From positions 1 through 22,594 of the forward strand of contig DATILL010000144.1 of assembly GCA_035476575.1 (NCBI GenBank): a stretch of 22,594 nt of DNA. The letters run 5' to 3'. This DNA comes from DATILL01 sp035476575 (GTDB taxonomy: Bacteria; Actinomycetota; Actinomycetes; Mycobacteriales; JACQDL01). The notes below the pieces were generated by a model. It made no database searches and was not told the DNA's origin. It worked only from the letters and a program-made list of their open reading frames with translations. Both the position numbers and the translations under genes were made by a program. Below, in pieces: positions 9,401 to 16,578 of this stretch (within the stretch, counting starts at the first letter, position 1; every line of letters starts with the position of its first letter).

Positions 9401-10643
9401 GATCGGCTCGCTGGACCACCAGCGCAGCGTCGACGGCACGCAGCGGGATGCCGCCACCGCGGGCCGGGACGCCGCGGCCGCCCGGTTCCGCCACCTCGGC
9501 AGCGGGACCCTGCCGGCCGACGCCGGCATCGAGCTGGCACTGTCCACATCGGACGGCACCCGGGCGACGCTGGACGCGGCCCGCGGCGTGGCGGCGCGCT
9601 GGCCGAACATCCCGCACGCGCCGAAGAACCTCACCGACGCGCTGGGCCGGCTGGCCGAGGCCGTGCACGACTCCCGGCAGGTGCTCAGCGAGCGGGCCGA
9701 GCTGGAGCTGGAGTCCGACGAGGACATCCAGGTCTTCACCGCGACCGTGGACGGCGTCCGGGTCGGCGCGGCCGGCCTGTTCGGCACCCTGCGGGCCGAG
9801 CGGGACCGCGGCCGGGAGGAGATCACCGCCGCCGAGCGGGAGCTGTTCGACCAGACCCTGACCGGCGACACCCGGCGGCATCTGGCGGTCCGGATCCGGC
9901 AGGCCGGCGAGCTGGTCGACGCGATGAACGCCCGGCTGGAGCGGGTGCGGACGGCGTCCCGGGTGGCGGTCCGGCTGGTCTGGCAGGTCGACCCGGCGCT
10001 GCCGGCTGGCACCAGGGCGGCCCGCGAGCTGCTGCTGAAGGACCCGGTCCGGCTGACCGACGCCGACCGCGAGGCGCTGCACCGGTTCTTCCGCGACCGG
10101 ATCGAGGAGGCCAAGGCGGCGAACACGGCGGCGAGCTGGGAGCAGCAGCTCGCCCGGGTCTTCGACTACACCGCGTGGCACCAGTTCGTGGTGAAGATCG
10201 ACCGCGCCAACGGGGCCGGCTGGCAGCTCCTCACCAAGAAGCTGCACGGCGCGCTGTCCGGCGGGGAGAAGGCCATCGCGCTGCACCTGCCGCTGTTCGC
10301 CGCGGTCGCCGCGCACTACCAGTCTGTGCCGGCGGCGCCGCGGCTGATCCTGCTGGACGAGGTCTTCGTCGGGGTGGACGCCACCAACCGGGGGCAGGTC
10401 TTCGACCTGCTCAGCAGGCTGGACCTCGACCTGGTCCTCACCTCTGACCACGAGTGGTGCACCTACCGGGAGCTGGACGGGATCGCGATCCACCAACTGA
10501 TCACCGGCAGCGACGGCGACGACGCGGTGACTACCGCCCGGTTCGTCTGGACCGGCACCGCGCTGCTGGCCGACGGCGGCCCGGAGCAGGCGCCGACGCC
10601 GACGCCAGAGCTGGAGCTGGGTTTGGGGCTGGAGCCGGGATGA
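6480..10643 (+). CDS. jetC: Wadjet type II JetC, SMC-like ATPase (TIGR02680 family)
   Basis: This 1387-residue protein is the motor of the Wadjet complex. By analogy with studied Wadjet systems it should extrude DNA loops and sense small closed circles. The order is classic SMC: Walker A GPNGTGKS at residues 62-69; long Ala/Arg/Glu/Gln-rich coiled coil (about 290-600); a hinge-like globular section (about 605-750, starting near EPLWRLVSFVDGVPEPAQ); returning coiled coil (about 750-1080); then the C-terminal head half with signature LSGGE (1259-1263), Walker B LILLDE (1289-1294), D-loop GVDATN, and a switch histidine in TSDHEW. All ATPase motifs are intact. ATG overlaps the jetB stop and TGA overlaps the jetD start. 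The weak hydrophilic N-terminal 35 residues and the Thr/Pro/Glu/Leu-rich end (PTPTPELELGLGLEPG) are probably disordered. Confidence 0.93.
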   Translation: MSVTELPHRALAGPGQAEVDEDGEPAAPGVPRWRPTRAGILNIWRYYDETFEFHRGRLLLRGPNGTGKSKALELLLPYLFDASLRASRLSTFATGERTMHWNMMGEGATGVTRVGYVWLEFGAAGGAADGPELWFCCGARLQATGHTTTVTPDYFTTSQRIGQPGGLALTTEAGQPLTKAALVEAIGDAGVVHPSANEYRTAIRTTLFPGLSEQRYDALITALLQLRTPKLSERLDPGLLSALLSRALPPLGHAEITELAEGFERLDRQRDQVLKLDAEVQAAEVIAARTQGYVQRALRAAAATLVSATSELDKLTRAARESEEKYQQAVAGNARAKAAKATLDGQAEVLSARIDGLTNSESYTKGRELDRLRQQAADAGREAARRQREAAARQAEASADREQAGTARQAAESMVAGVDAAAADARRGADRAGMAGTYQELTAALATSPQLARQLLRAAVESRQGQIREVRQAVDDHDRAVRGRQDAEAELDHTRTDLATATAGQATAAARYDAALAEQADRLRRWAAGCAELVIADPEELAELAGAPDAVLEIVTAAVQEALRAIAGLESTATAERAAYQRERADLASELDRLRRDVDLPPPAPHTRTADRAAMAGEPLWRLVSFVDGVPEPAQAAVEAALQASGLLDAWVTPAGPVAVRGGAGGHDTFADAELAAPVSGRSLAEVLRPEPGAAVPAERIHRLLAAVGYGETLPAGPAAPAAAIGADGSWRLASATGSWAKSEAAHIGAAARQRARQRRIAELTEQVDRLDGLVAELTADLLLLAGRRQQVDAERRARPDHRHVEAAKRGLDRAEADVAARGDAVNRCLARLAEREQQVRTALRTLTGLAAERRLPAELAALEELDQAVAALRGIADLWLDAHLGLASARGAADAAEERADRSRRHAEDGEQDATEAAAKAASLRSTLEAVESTVGADYRAVLAEIGQLRGELVAAREESGALQDVLLALAGEIGSLDHQRSVDGTQRDAATAGRDAAAARFRHLGSGTLPADAGIELALSTSDGTRATLDAARGVAARWPNIPHAPKNLTDALGRLAEAVHDSRQVLSERAELELESDEDIQVFTATVDGVRVGAAGLFGTLRAERDRGREEITAAERELFDQTLTGDTRRHLAVRIRQAGELVDAMNARLERVRTASRVAVRLVWQVDPALPAGTRAARELLLKDPVRLTDADREALHRFFRDRIEEAKAANTAASWEQQLARVFDYTAWHQFVVKIDRANGAGWQLLTKKLHGALSGGEKAIALHLPLFAAVAAHYQSVPAAPRLILLDEVFVGVDATNRGQVFDLLSRLDLDLVLTSDHEWCTYRELDGIAIHQLITGSDGDDAVTTARFVWTGTALLADGGPEQAPTPTPELELGLGLEPG

Positions 10644-11887
10644 CCGTGCCGGACCGGCTGCGCGCGCCGGCGCTGGCCCCGGTGTGGCGGGCGGTGCACG
10701 AGCGGCTGTCCTCCGGCCGCGCCGTCACCCGGGTCCGGGTCGGGCCGCTGGACGCCGAGCAGCGGACCGCGCTGGCCGACCTGCTCGGGCTGGACCGGTT
10801 GCCGGGGGAGTTCCACCACCTGCGGCTGGGCCACCTGGACGCCGTACTGGCCGAGGTCACCGGGCTGGACACCGGCGCGGTGGCGGCGGCGCTGCTCGGC
10901 CCGCTGGACGACCGGGCCGGGCGGCGGGCGCGGGCGGCGGCCGAGCGGGCCGAGCTGTGGCGGTGGCTAGCCGGGCACGAGGTGGTGCGCGGCCAGCCGG
11001 CGCTGGCGGAGTGGGCCGCGCAGCTCGGTCGGGCCGGGCTCCAGGCCGGCTCGGTGCCCGTCACCCGGGCGCTGCTGGAGCGGGCCCTGCTGGTGCTGGG
11101 CCGGCTGCCGGCGCAGGGCCTGCCGTTGCCGGCGTTCGCCACCGAGGTGCTGGCGGACCCGCACGCCCTGGACGACGGCACCCGGCTGGCCAGCCTGGTG
11201 CAGCGGGCGTTGGCCGTGATCTTCGCGGTCGAGGCGCCGCAGGGCGCGGAGCAGCGCCGGGCGCTGTGGGAGCGGGTCGGGGTCGCCGAGGACGACCTGT
11301 CCACCGTGGTGGTCGCCGCCGGGCTGCGGCCGGCCGGTCCGGGCCTGGCTAGCCGGATCCTGCGCGCCTGCGTCGAGGTCGGGGAGGCGGCCGCGCTGAC
11401 CCTCGCGCAGCTCCGCGCCTCGCCGCCGTTCGCCCCTGACGGTGTCGGTGCCGATGTCTGGGTGGTGGAGAACCCGAGCCTGCTGGCCCTGGCGGTACGC
11501 CGATTCGGCCGGCGCTGCCCGCCGATGGTCTGCACCGCGGGCTGGCCGAACGGCGCCGGGGTGCTCCTGCTCCGCCGGCTCGCCGCCACCGGCGCGCGGC
11601 TGCACTACCACGGCGACCTCGACGGCGAGGGAGTCCGGATTGCCGCGTACGTGCTGGCCAAGACCGGTGCCACCCCCTGGCGGATGAGCGCCGCGGACTA
11701 CCTCGCCGAGGTCACCCGCGCCGGCGGCGCGACCGGGGCCACGGCGCCGGCCCCGCCCACCGGCCGGGTCACCGACGCCCCCTGGGACCCCGACCTGGCG
11801 GCGGCGATGCGCACCCACGACGTCGCCGTACCGGAGGAGCGCGTCGCCGCCGCCCTCCTCGCCGACCTCTCCCGCATCCTGGACTGA
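10640..11887 (+). CDS. jetD: Wadjet type II JetD, Toprim-like nuclease subunit (DUF2399, TIGR02679 family)
   Basis: This 415-residue protein is the effector of the Wadjet system. JetD is related to topoisomerase VI/Spo11 Toprim proteins and cuts DNA trapped by the JetABC motor. The N-terminal half (residues about 10-190) is the helical DUF3323-type arm region (VWRAVHERLSSGRAVTRVRV, then a segment rich in Leu and Arg). The C-terminal Toprim domain (about 270-365) shows VWVVENPS, with the conserved acidic Glu277, and HYHGDLDGEGVRIAAYVL, with Asp326, Asp328 and Glu330 as metal-binding acids. No key residue is missing, so cleavage activity is expected. It starts on an ATGA overlap with jetC and is last in the operon. 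A hairpin follows. Confidence 0.9.
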   Translation: MTVPDRLRAPALAPVWRAVHERLSSGRAVTRVRVGPLDAEQRTALADLLGLDRLPGEFHHLRLGHLDAVLAEVTGLDTGAVAAALLGPLDDRAGRRARAAAERAELWRWLAGHEVVRGQPALAEWAAQLGRAGLQAGSVPVTRALLERALLVLGRLPAQGLPLPAFATEVLADPHALDDGTRLASLVQRALAVIFAVEAPQGAEQRRALWERVGVAEDDLSTVVVAAGLRPAGPGLASRILRACVEVGEAAALTLAQLRASPPFAPDGVGADVWVVENPSLLALAVRRFGRRCPPMVCTAGWPNGAGVLLLRRLAATGARLHYHGDLDGEGVRIAAYVLAKTGATPWRMSAADYLAEVTRAGGATGATAPAPPTGRVTDAPWDPDLAAAMRTHDVAVPEERVAAALLADLSRILD

Positions 11888-11927
11888 GCATCGTCCTCGC
11901 TTGTTCAGTGTGAGGCGAGACAGCCGG

Positions 11928-11959
11928 CGACGAGCCCGGGGCTTCGGTCGGGCTCGCCG
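11928..11959. terminator. bidirectional hairpin between jetD and the convergent HNH gene
   Basis: GAGCCCG (11932-11938) pairs with CGGGCTC (11949-11955). One more C-G pair and then, past one mismatch, two further pairs extend the stem to 11928-11959, with a 10-nt loop containing TTCGG. It lies in the 80-bp gap between two converging genes. There is no U-tract, as is common in actinobacteria. Confidence 0.55.
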
Positions 11960-11967
11960 TTCGGCGG

Positions 11968-13257
11968 TCATGCGGCGTGTTTTCGGTGTCGGTGGTGGCG
12001 GATGGGTTTGCGTTCGGGGTCGATTGATCTGGGTGGTAGGAACTCGGGTAGTCCGTCGGGGGCTATTCTCACGTCCCAGCCGTTGTGGTGGATGGCGCGG
12101 TGGTGGTGACCGCATACGAGGACGCCGTTGTTGTGGTCTGTTTTTCCGCCGTCGAGCCAGGATATGCAGTGGTGGGCGTGGCACCATTGGTAGGGGCGGT
12201 CGCAGGCGGGGAATGCGCAGCCTTGGTCGCGGATGTTCAGGGCGGTGCGGGCCGCTCCGACGTACAACCGGGTGCCGCGGCCAAGGTCGATAGCCTGGCT
12301 CGGGGTGCCGAGCAGGGCTGGGACGATTCGGGCGTCGCAGGCGAGCCGGCGGACCTGGCTCGGTGGCATAACGTGTCCGGTGGGCAGAATCCCGGCGCCG
12401 GTCGCCGCAGCCAACTTCTCATACGACATGGTGACGATTAGTGTCGGTCGTTCCCCGCCGTTCTCCGGAAGGTCCCCCGCCCGCAGCGACCGCTCAGCCA
12501 GCTCAACCAATGCATCGGCCATGCGCTGCCCATGCGACCGGTCGTCGCGGATGCCGAGCTCCGGGTTGGCGGGCCGGGGTGCGGCGAGTGGGTCCAACGC
12601 GACCCGCAAGGCCTCGGCTCCTTCGACGTCTAGGAGGCCGCTGACCCGATGCAGGCCCGGCCCAGCCGGAGATATCCGCAGGTCACGGCGGGTGTATGCC
12701 TCGGCGGCCTCGCGTTCGACCTGGCGGCGGAGCAGCTCGTCGCCGTGCTCGGGGTCGACCACCTCCAGGACCCGCCGCCCGAGCTTGGACACCTCGCCGG
12801 GGTCGAACGTCGCCGAGTGCTCGACCAACGCGGTCTCGGCGGCCGCCCGGGTCTGCGCCGGCGTCTCGGCGGGCAGGGCACACACGGCGTCGGCGATGGC
12901 CTGTGCGTGATCCCGGCTGACCGCCCCGGACCTCAGCGCCTCGGCGGTGGCGGGCAGGTCCCGGTCGAGCTGGTGTGCCAGCCGCAGCAGCCGCGCCGCC
13001 TCCCCGGGCGGAAGCCGCAGAGTGTCCCGCAGCCAGGCCTTCGTGCTGGGCGCGTCGTGCTCCTTTGCTAGCCCCCGAACGTCGGCCTCCCGGATGAGCG
13101 GCAGCTCCAGGACGCCGTACAATCGCCCTACCAACGAATGTACCAGCACCAGCGACTCGTCAACCTGCGAGTCGCGCAACCCGAACAAGGGAACATCGAC
13201 ACACGAGTCGAGCGCATCGGTGATCTGCGCGAGAGCCGAGGTGAGGATGTCTGACAT
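11968..13257 (-). CDS. DUF222 domain protein with C-terminal HNH nuclease domain (13E12-repeat type)
   Basis: This 429-residue protein belongs to the DUF222-HNH family common in actinobacteria and including the mycobacterial REP13E12 proteins. Biological role is unsettled; association with phage-like or mobile DNA is frequent. Residues about 30-320 are the mostly helical DUF222 region (RLPPGEAARLLRLAHQL, SRDHAQAIADAVCALP, GLHRVSGLLDVEGAEALRVA). The HNH domain (about 345-400) has Cys347/Cys352, CHAHHCISW (His361-363 region), Asn376-377 in DHNNGVLVC, and HHHRAIH near 384-390. All metal and catalytic positions appear intact. I chose ATG 13257 because the domain starts there; the frame is open further upstream to 13449 without family similarity. 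No Shine-Dalgarno precedes it, so a leaderless mRNA is possible. It converges on jetD. Confidence 0.85.
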   Translation of the reverse strand: MSDILTSALAQITDALDSCVDVPLFGLRDSQVDESLVLVHSLVGRLYGVLELPLIREADVRGLAKEHDAPSTKAWLRDTLRLPPGEAARLLRLAHQLDRDLPATAEALRSGAVSRDHAQAIADAVCALPAETPAQTRAAAETALVEHSATFDPGEVSKLGRRVLEVVDPEHGDELLRRQVEREAAEAYTRRDLRISPAGPGLHRVSGLLDVEGAEALRVALDPLAAPRPANPELGIRDDRSHGQRMADALVELAERSLRAGDLPENGGERPTLIVTMSYEKLAAATGAGILPTGHVMPPSQVRRLACDARIVPALLGTPSQAIDLGRGTRLYVGAARTALNIRDQGCAFPACDRPYQWCHAHHCISWLDGGKTDHNNGVLVCGHHHRAIHHNGWDVRIAPDGLPEFLPPRSIDPERKPIRHHRHRKHAA

Positions 13258-13263
13258 AGGACA

Positions 13264-13292
13264 ATGATAAACGCTACCGGCGACAAAAGGAA
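13264..13292 (-). promoter_or_regulatory. candidate promoter of the DUF222-HNH gene
   Basis: On the minus strand, TTCCTT (13287-13292), a 17-bp spacer and TATCAT (13264-13269) lie immediately upstream of the ATG at 13257. Transcription would begin at or within a few bases of the start codon, which would explain the absence of a Shine-Dalgarno. Inferred from sequence pattern only. Confidence 0.35.
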
Positions 13293-13565
13293 GAGTAGCA
13301 GTGACTTGCCGAGGAAAGCTAAAGTGTCGGTGAGTGAAGGGAGCGAGCGCGCACCGTAGTCGAGCGAGGAGAGTGAAGGGCGAGCCGGCAAGAAAAGGGT
13401 GAGAAAGCCAGGGACCACAGCGGAGAGCAACCACAGAAATCGGTGGCAAGCTGCGCTAGCCACAACCGTGCCGCCCGTTCATAACTGCGCACGCGCTCGC
13501 CTGGCGCCGCTTCCATGCCCGGCAGCCCGAACTCGAAGGTGTCCGCGTCGAAAGGGAGCACCCGG
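13293..13565. other. purine-rich spacer upstream of the HNH gene
   Basis: This stretch is unusually A/G-rich on the plus strand, with a repeated GAGTGAAGGG followed by GCGAG (near 13332 and 13370). No gene is supported. It may be the ragged 5' end of the oxidoreductase pseudogene to the right. Confidence 0.35.
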
Positions 13566-13893
13566 CCGCACCTGCCCGGCGAGGCGCTGCTGCGCAAGTC
13601 GGGCCTGCCGTGAACGATCCTGCGCCCGAGCGAGTTCATGACGAACACGCTGCGGTGGCGGGCGATCTACGTGCCGTCGGGCACCGGCCGGATCGGGTTC
13701 GTCGACCCGGCCGACGTCGCCGCGGTGGCCGCACACGTGCTGACCACCCCGGCCACGAGGGCAAGACCTACCGGCTCACCGGCCCGAAGGCGCTGACCAC
13801 CGCCGACGTCGCACGGCACCTCCGGGCCAGCCTCGGCCGGCCGGTGCGGCACGTCGACATCCCCCCGGAAGCCTTCATCGCCGTCCGGCATTC
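13566..13893 (+). pseudogene. NmrA-like NAD(P)-binding oxidoreductase fragment
   Basis: The C-terminal half of an atypical short-chain dehydrogenase (NmrA/NAD(P)H-binding family) is readable across two frames. HLPGEALLRKSGLP is followed by TGA (13611-13613), where the family motif expects Trp, then TILRPSEFMTNTLRWRAIYV and GRIGFVDPADVAAVAAHVLTTP. One base is lost near 13750, and the reading resumes as HEGKTYRLTGPKALTTADVA, continuing to RHLRASLGRPVRHVDIPPEAF. The nonsense change (TGG to TGA), the 1-nt deletion and the absence of the N-terminal Rossmann GxxGxxG part show the gene is dead. Such enzymes are usually quinone or nitrogen-metabolite sensing reductases. The original function is not recoverable. 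Confidence 0.75.
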
Positions 13894-13932
13894 ATCTGAA
13901 CGGCCGGACCGCCGGTGGTGCCGAGCGCCTGC

Positions 13933-14391
13933 CTATGCGTTGCCGGCGCTGTCGGCGGAAAGCTCGCCCACTCGTACGGCGGCGTGCTCGCGTCCCTCGG
14001 GGCAGGTCCACCACGCGCCGGTCGGGTCGATGTCCGGGGAAAGCGGGTGCCCGTGCGCCGGGCACGGCGGGCGCGGCGGGCCGCCCGACTCCAACACGTA
14101 CTCCTGAAGCTGGTCGGCGAACCGCCACGCGAGAACAGGCTCGGGCTCGCCAGGGCCGCAAGCCAGGAACACCTCCCGGTCACCCACAGGCAGCCGCAGC
14201 ATGACCTGATCCGGCGTCACGGTCACCCGCATCAGGCGGGTCTCGTCGGCGTCGAGCGCCAGGTCGCGGAGCACGCGCCGTGCCGCTGACCGTTCGGCGT
14301 CCGTCGCGGGCACGGCCGCCGGACGGGCGGCGGGCGGGTGGTAGCTCTTGCGTACCCGCACGCCCGGCCGCTCGTCCGGCGATCCGTGCAT
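13933..14391 (-). CDS. small hypothetical protein with Cys/His C-terminal segment
   Basis: A 152-residue protein I cannot assign to a named family. The N-terminus is basic and Pro/Ala-rich (about 1-30). The middle (TRLMRVTVTPDQVMLRLPVGDREVFLACGPG) looks like paired beta strands followed by a helix (LAWRFADQLQEYVLE). The C-terminal part contains a CPAHGHPL...WWTCPEG pattern, two Cys and two His that could bind zinc. Start: the ATG at 14391 (or the GTG just before it) follows an AAGGAG Shine-Dalgarno at the right distance. It lies 22 bp downstream of the secreted protein gene on the same strand, so they are probably co-transcribed. No signal peptide is visible. Confidence 0.65.
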   Translation of the reverse strand: MHGSPDERPGVRVRKSYHPPAARPAAVPATDAERSAARRVLRDLALDADETRLMRVTVTPDQVMLRLPVGDREVFLACGPGEPEPVLAWRFADQLQEYVLESGGPPRPPCPAHGHPLSPDIDPTGAWWTCPEGREHAAVRVGELSADSAGNA

Positions 14392-14413
14392 CACGACGTC
14401 TCCTTCCGGCTGG

Positions 14414-15052
14414 CTAGCTGACCAGCTTGAGCGTGGCATGACAGGTCAGAATGGCGATCCTGTTGTGCGACACCGGATAGGTGCTCACGATGTTGATATC
14501 GACCAGATATCCGGGGTGCGGCCGGTGGTAGGTCCACGGCGCGTCACCGCAGTAGTTGAACTTGGTGAGGGTGGAGTGGAAGCGGTAGCTGGCCGGCTCG
14601 ACGTGCGTGTTGTAATGCCAGTTGGTGCACCGCCGCCCCACCGAGAGGGACATGTTGGTGGTGACGGGCCTGCCCGCGGCCTCGGCCTGGTTCCGCGCGG
14701 ACAGCCGCCAGCTAAATGGCAGGGACGCGTTGTGCCCGTACTTCACCTGGGCGGTGAACCGGCCGATCTGCGTCGACGCGTCGATCCCCTTCCGCGGGCT
14801 CAGCGTGGCGTAGTGAAAGTCACCCCGGTCCGGGGCCACCAGTGCCAATGCCAGCGCCCGAGCAGCAGAAGTGCCGGCCGGTGCATAGGTGCCGCTCGTC
14901 GAAATCTGCTCAATGACGAGGTACGGCTGGGTTGTCCCGATTTCCTGCGTCACCCGCGCCGCCGTGCTTGGCGCGGCGTGTGCTACTCCCGACCCAACGA
15001 ACGTCGTGGTCGCGGCTGCGATCAGAACAACGAGCGTGGATAGTCGTTTCAT
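14414..15052 (-). CDS. secreted protein of unknown function
   Basis: This 212-residue protein has a textbook Sec signal peptide: MKR, a hydrophobic core (LSTLVVLIAAATTTFVG) and a cleavage site after AHA (residue 26). The mature part is about 186 residues, rich in Thr, Ser, His, Tyr and Asn, with three cysteines (in RRCTNW, NYCGDA, LTCHAT) and probable beta structure. I recognise no family or catalytic motif. The start is supported by GAGGAG 11 bases upstream of ATG 15052. The small protein at 13933-14391 follows within 22 bp. A perfect 14-bp palindrome lies about 50 bp upstream. Confidence 0.75.
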   Translation of the reverse strand: MKRLSTLVVLIAAATTTFVGSGVAHAAPSTAARVTQEIGTTQPYLVIEQISTSGTYAPAGTSAARALALALVAPDRGDFHYATLSPRKGIDASTQIGRFTAQVKYGHNASLPFSWRLSARNQAEAAGRPVTTNMSLSVGRRCTNWHYNTHVEPASYRFHSTLTKFNYCGDAPWTYHRPHPGYLVDINIVSTYPVSHNRIAILTCHATLKLVS

Positions 15053-15102
15053 GTGTCCAATGTCTCCTCGTGATCTCGACTGGTGGGCCCGTCGCTACGA
15101 AA

Positions 15103-15116
15103 GGTCTGGCCAGACC
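15103..15116. promoter_or_regulatory. perfect 14-bp palindrome, candidate operator
   Basis: GGTCTGGCCAGACC is self-complementary over all 14 bases and sits 51-64 bp upstream of the secreted-protein start codon, a normal place for an operator. No nearby regulator gene is present in the window. Function is inferred from position and symmetry only. Confidence 0.4.
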
Positions 15117-15339
15117 ACAACTGACGAGCCAACAGCGATCACATCTGATACATGCACCGAGACTATGTCGATGACACGGCGTTGGGTAGGCGAACCAATC
15201 CAGGGAAAAGGCTATGAGCTCTCCCATTTCGGCCCCGTTCTGGGCGCTGCCTCGACGTCCGTGGGGACTCCGGATCGCCGCGTACGGCGACCGCCTCAGA
15301 GTGTCCCGGGCGAGATCACGGCCACGCCGTCGTCGGGGT

Positions 15340-15546
15340 GCCGAGGGGCCAGATCGTGCCCACCGAGGTGAGCACGCTGATCGGCTACCCGGTCGGCCAG
15401 TCCCTGACCGGCCATACCGATGGGTGCTCACGGTGGCGCCGGTGCACCCTGGCCCGGCGGGCGGGTGCCGCTGGCCACCGGCAGCGGGGACGGGACGGTG
15501 CGGGTGTGGGACCTGCTCACCGGCGCTGAGATCGCCGAGGTTGACC
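15340..15546 (+). pseudogene. WD40-repeat protein fragment
   Basis: One blade of a WD40 beta-propeller can be read by changing frame twice: GYPVGQSLTGHTDG, then VLTVAPVHPGP, then RVPLATGSGDGTVRVWDLLTG followed by AEIAEV. The GHTDG and GSGDGTVRVWD motifs are diagnostic of large actinobacterial WD40 proteins, often NTPase or kinase fusions. The rest of the gene is gone. Frameshifts lie near 15420 and 15460. Confidence 0.7.
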
Positions 15547-15768
15547 CGCCACGCCGGCCAGGCTCACCGGGGCCGGACCCACGAGCGGCTGTGTCCAGGA
15601 TCACCGTGATGCTGCGGCTCAGCCTCACCGAACACTACAAATGGCGACAATCCCCACCGCTGAATGGCCTGGGCTCAAGTCGACGGGTGAAAAACGGAAC
15701 CGCTTCCCGCGGACGGCCGAATACCCGACTGACCCGGTCGATCGCGCACCGGCTCATGAGGAGGTCAG

Positions 15769-16578
15769 GTGGAACGCAGGCTCGACGAGCGCCGGTTCGG
15801 TGAGTTGTTGGAGGAGTCCGACGACTTGCAGTCTGACGCGATGCGGACGGCACGTACCGATTTGAATGACTATGTGGAGGCGGCACAGGAGGCCCGGTAC
15901 GCCGCGGAACGGGACTCCTCACGATGGGTGCCGTTGGCGGGAGTGGCCGCCGGGGCGGTCGGTGTCGCGGCGCTGGCGTCGGCCTCGCCGGCGTACGCCG
16001 ACACGGCGACCGACGTGATGGCGCTGCAGACCGCGGCCAGCCTGGAGAACCTGGCCGTGGCCACCTACAAGACGGCGCTGACGCTGCCGTTCATCGGCGG
16101 GTCCTCGGCGAACGGCGTGGTCAAGGCGTTCGCCATGAAGACCCAGGCGCAGCACACCGAGCACGCGGCGGCGTTCAACGCGGCCGCGGTCAGGCTCGGC
16201 GGCAAGGCGCAGAGCAACCCGGACCCGAAGTACGCCCCGGTGGTGGCGAAGGCGGTGCCGACGATCAAGGGCCCGGCGGACGTGGTCGGCCTGGCGATCA
16301 CGCTGGAGGACGTCGCCGCGCAGACCTACATCAAGAACGTCAGCCTGGTCAGCACCTCGGAGCTGCGGCAGCTCTTCGCCAGCGTGGCGGGTGTGGAGTC
16401 GCAGCACCGGGCGATCCTGCTCGCGGTGCAGGCCCTGCTGAAGGGCGGCGCGCCGCAGCTCATCGCGCTGCCCCCGAATGCGGCGAAGCTGCCCGCGGCG
16501 GCCGGCAGCGTCGGGTTCCCCGACGCGTTCTACCCCACCAGGATGGCCTCGCCCGTCACTGAAGGAGCGGTCAAGTGA
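15769..16578 (+). CDS. exported ferritin-like domain protein
   Basis: This 269-residue protein has a cytosolic-looking charged N-terminus (residues 1-51), a hydrophobic segment (about 53-77, WVPLAGVAAGAVGVAALASA ending SPAYA) that is either a signal-anchor or a late signal peptide, and a ferritin-like four-helix domain (about 82-225). Candidate di-metal ligands are Glu93 (SLENLAVATY), Glu131/His132 (QHTEHAAAF), Glu180 (TLEDVAAQTY) and Glu210/His213 (VESQHRAIL), the Glu, Glu-His, Glu, Glu-x-x-His pattern of the Ferritin_2/DUF4439-type family. The GTG start is preceded by GAGGAGG. The stop overlaps the next gene's GTG as GTGA. It is the first gene of a four-gene operon; its partner is a second ferritin-like protein. 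Substrate is unknown; metal or oxidative-stress handling outside the membrane is inferred. Confidence 0.82.
   Translation: MERRLDERRFGELLEESDDLQSDAMRTARTDLNDYVEAAQEARYAAERDSSRWVPLAGVAAGAVGVAALASASPAYADTATDVMALQTAASLENLAVATYKTALTLPFIGGSSANGVVKAFAMKTQAQHTEHAAAFNAAAVRLGGKAQSNPDPKYAPVVAKAVPTIKGPADVVGLAITLEDVAAQTYIKNVSLVSTSELRQLFASVAGVESQHRAILLAVQALLKGGAPQLIALPPNAAKLPAAAGSVGFPDAFYPTRMASPVTEGAVK

Noticed and set aside
7398..10496. Minus-strand open frame of 1032 codons antisense to jetC
   Set aside because: It is a GC-driven shadow: the plus strand carries SMC motifs at the right spacing, while the antisense peptide is Arg/Gln/Gly/Val-rich with no domain.
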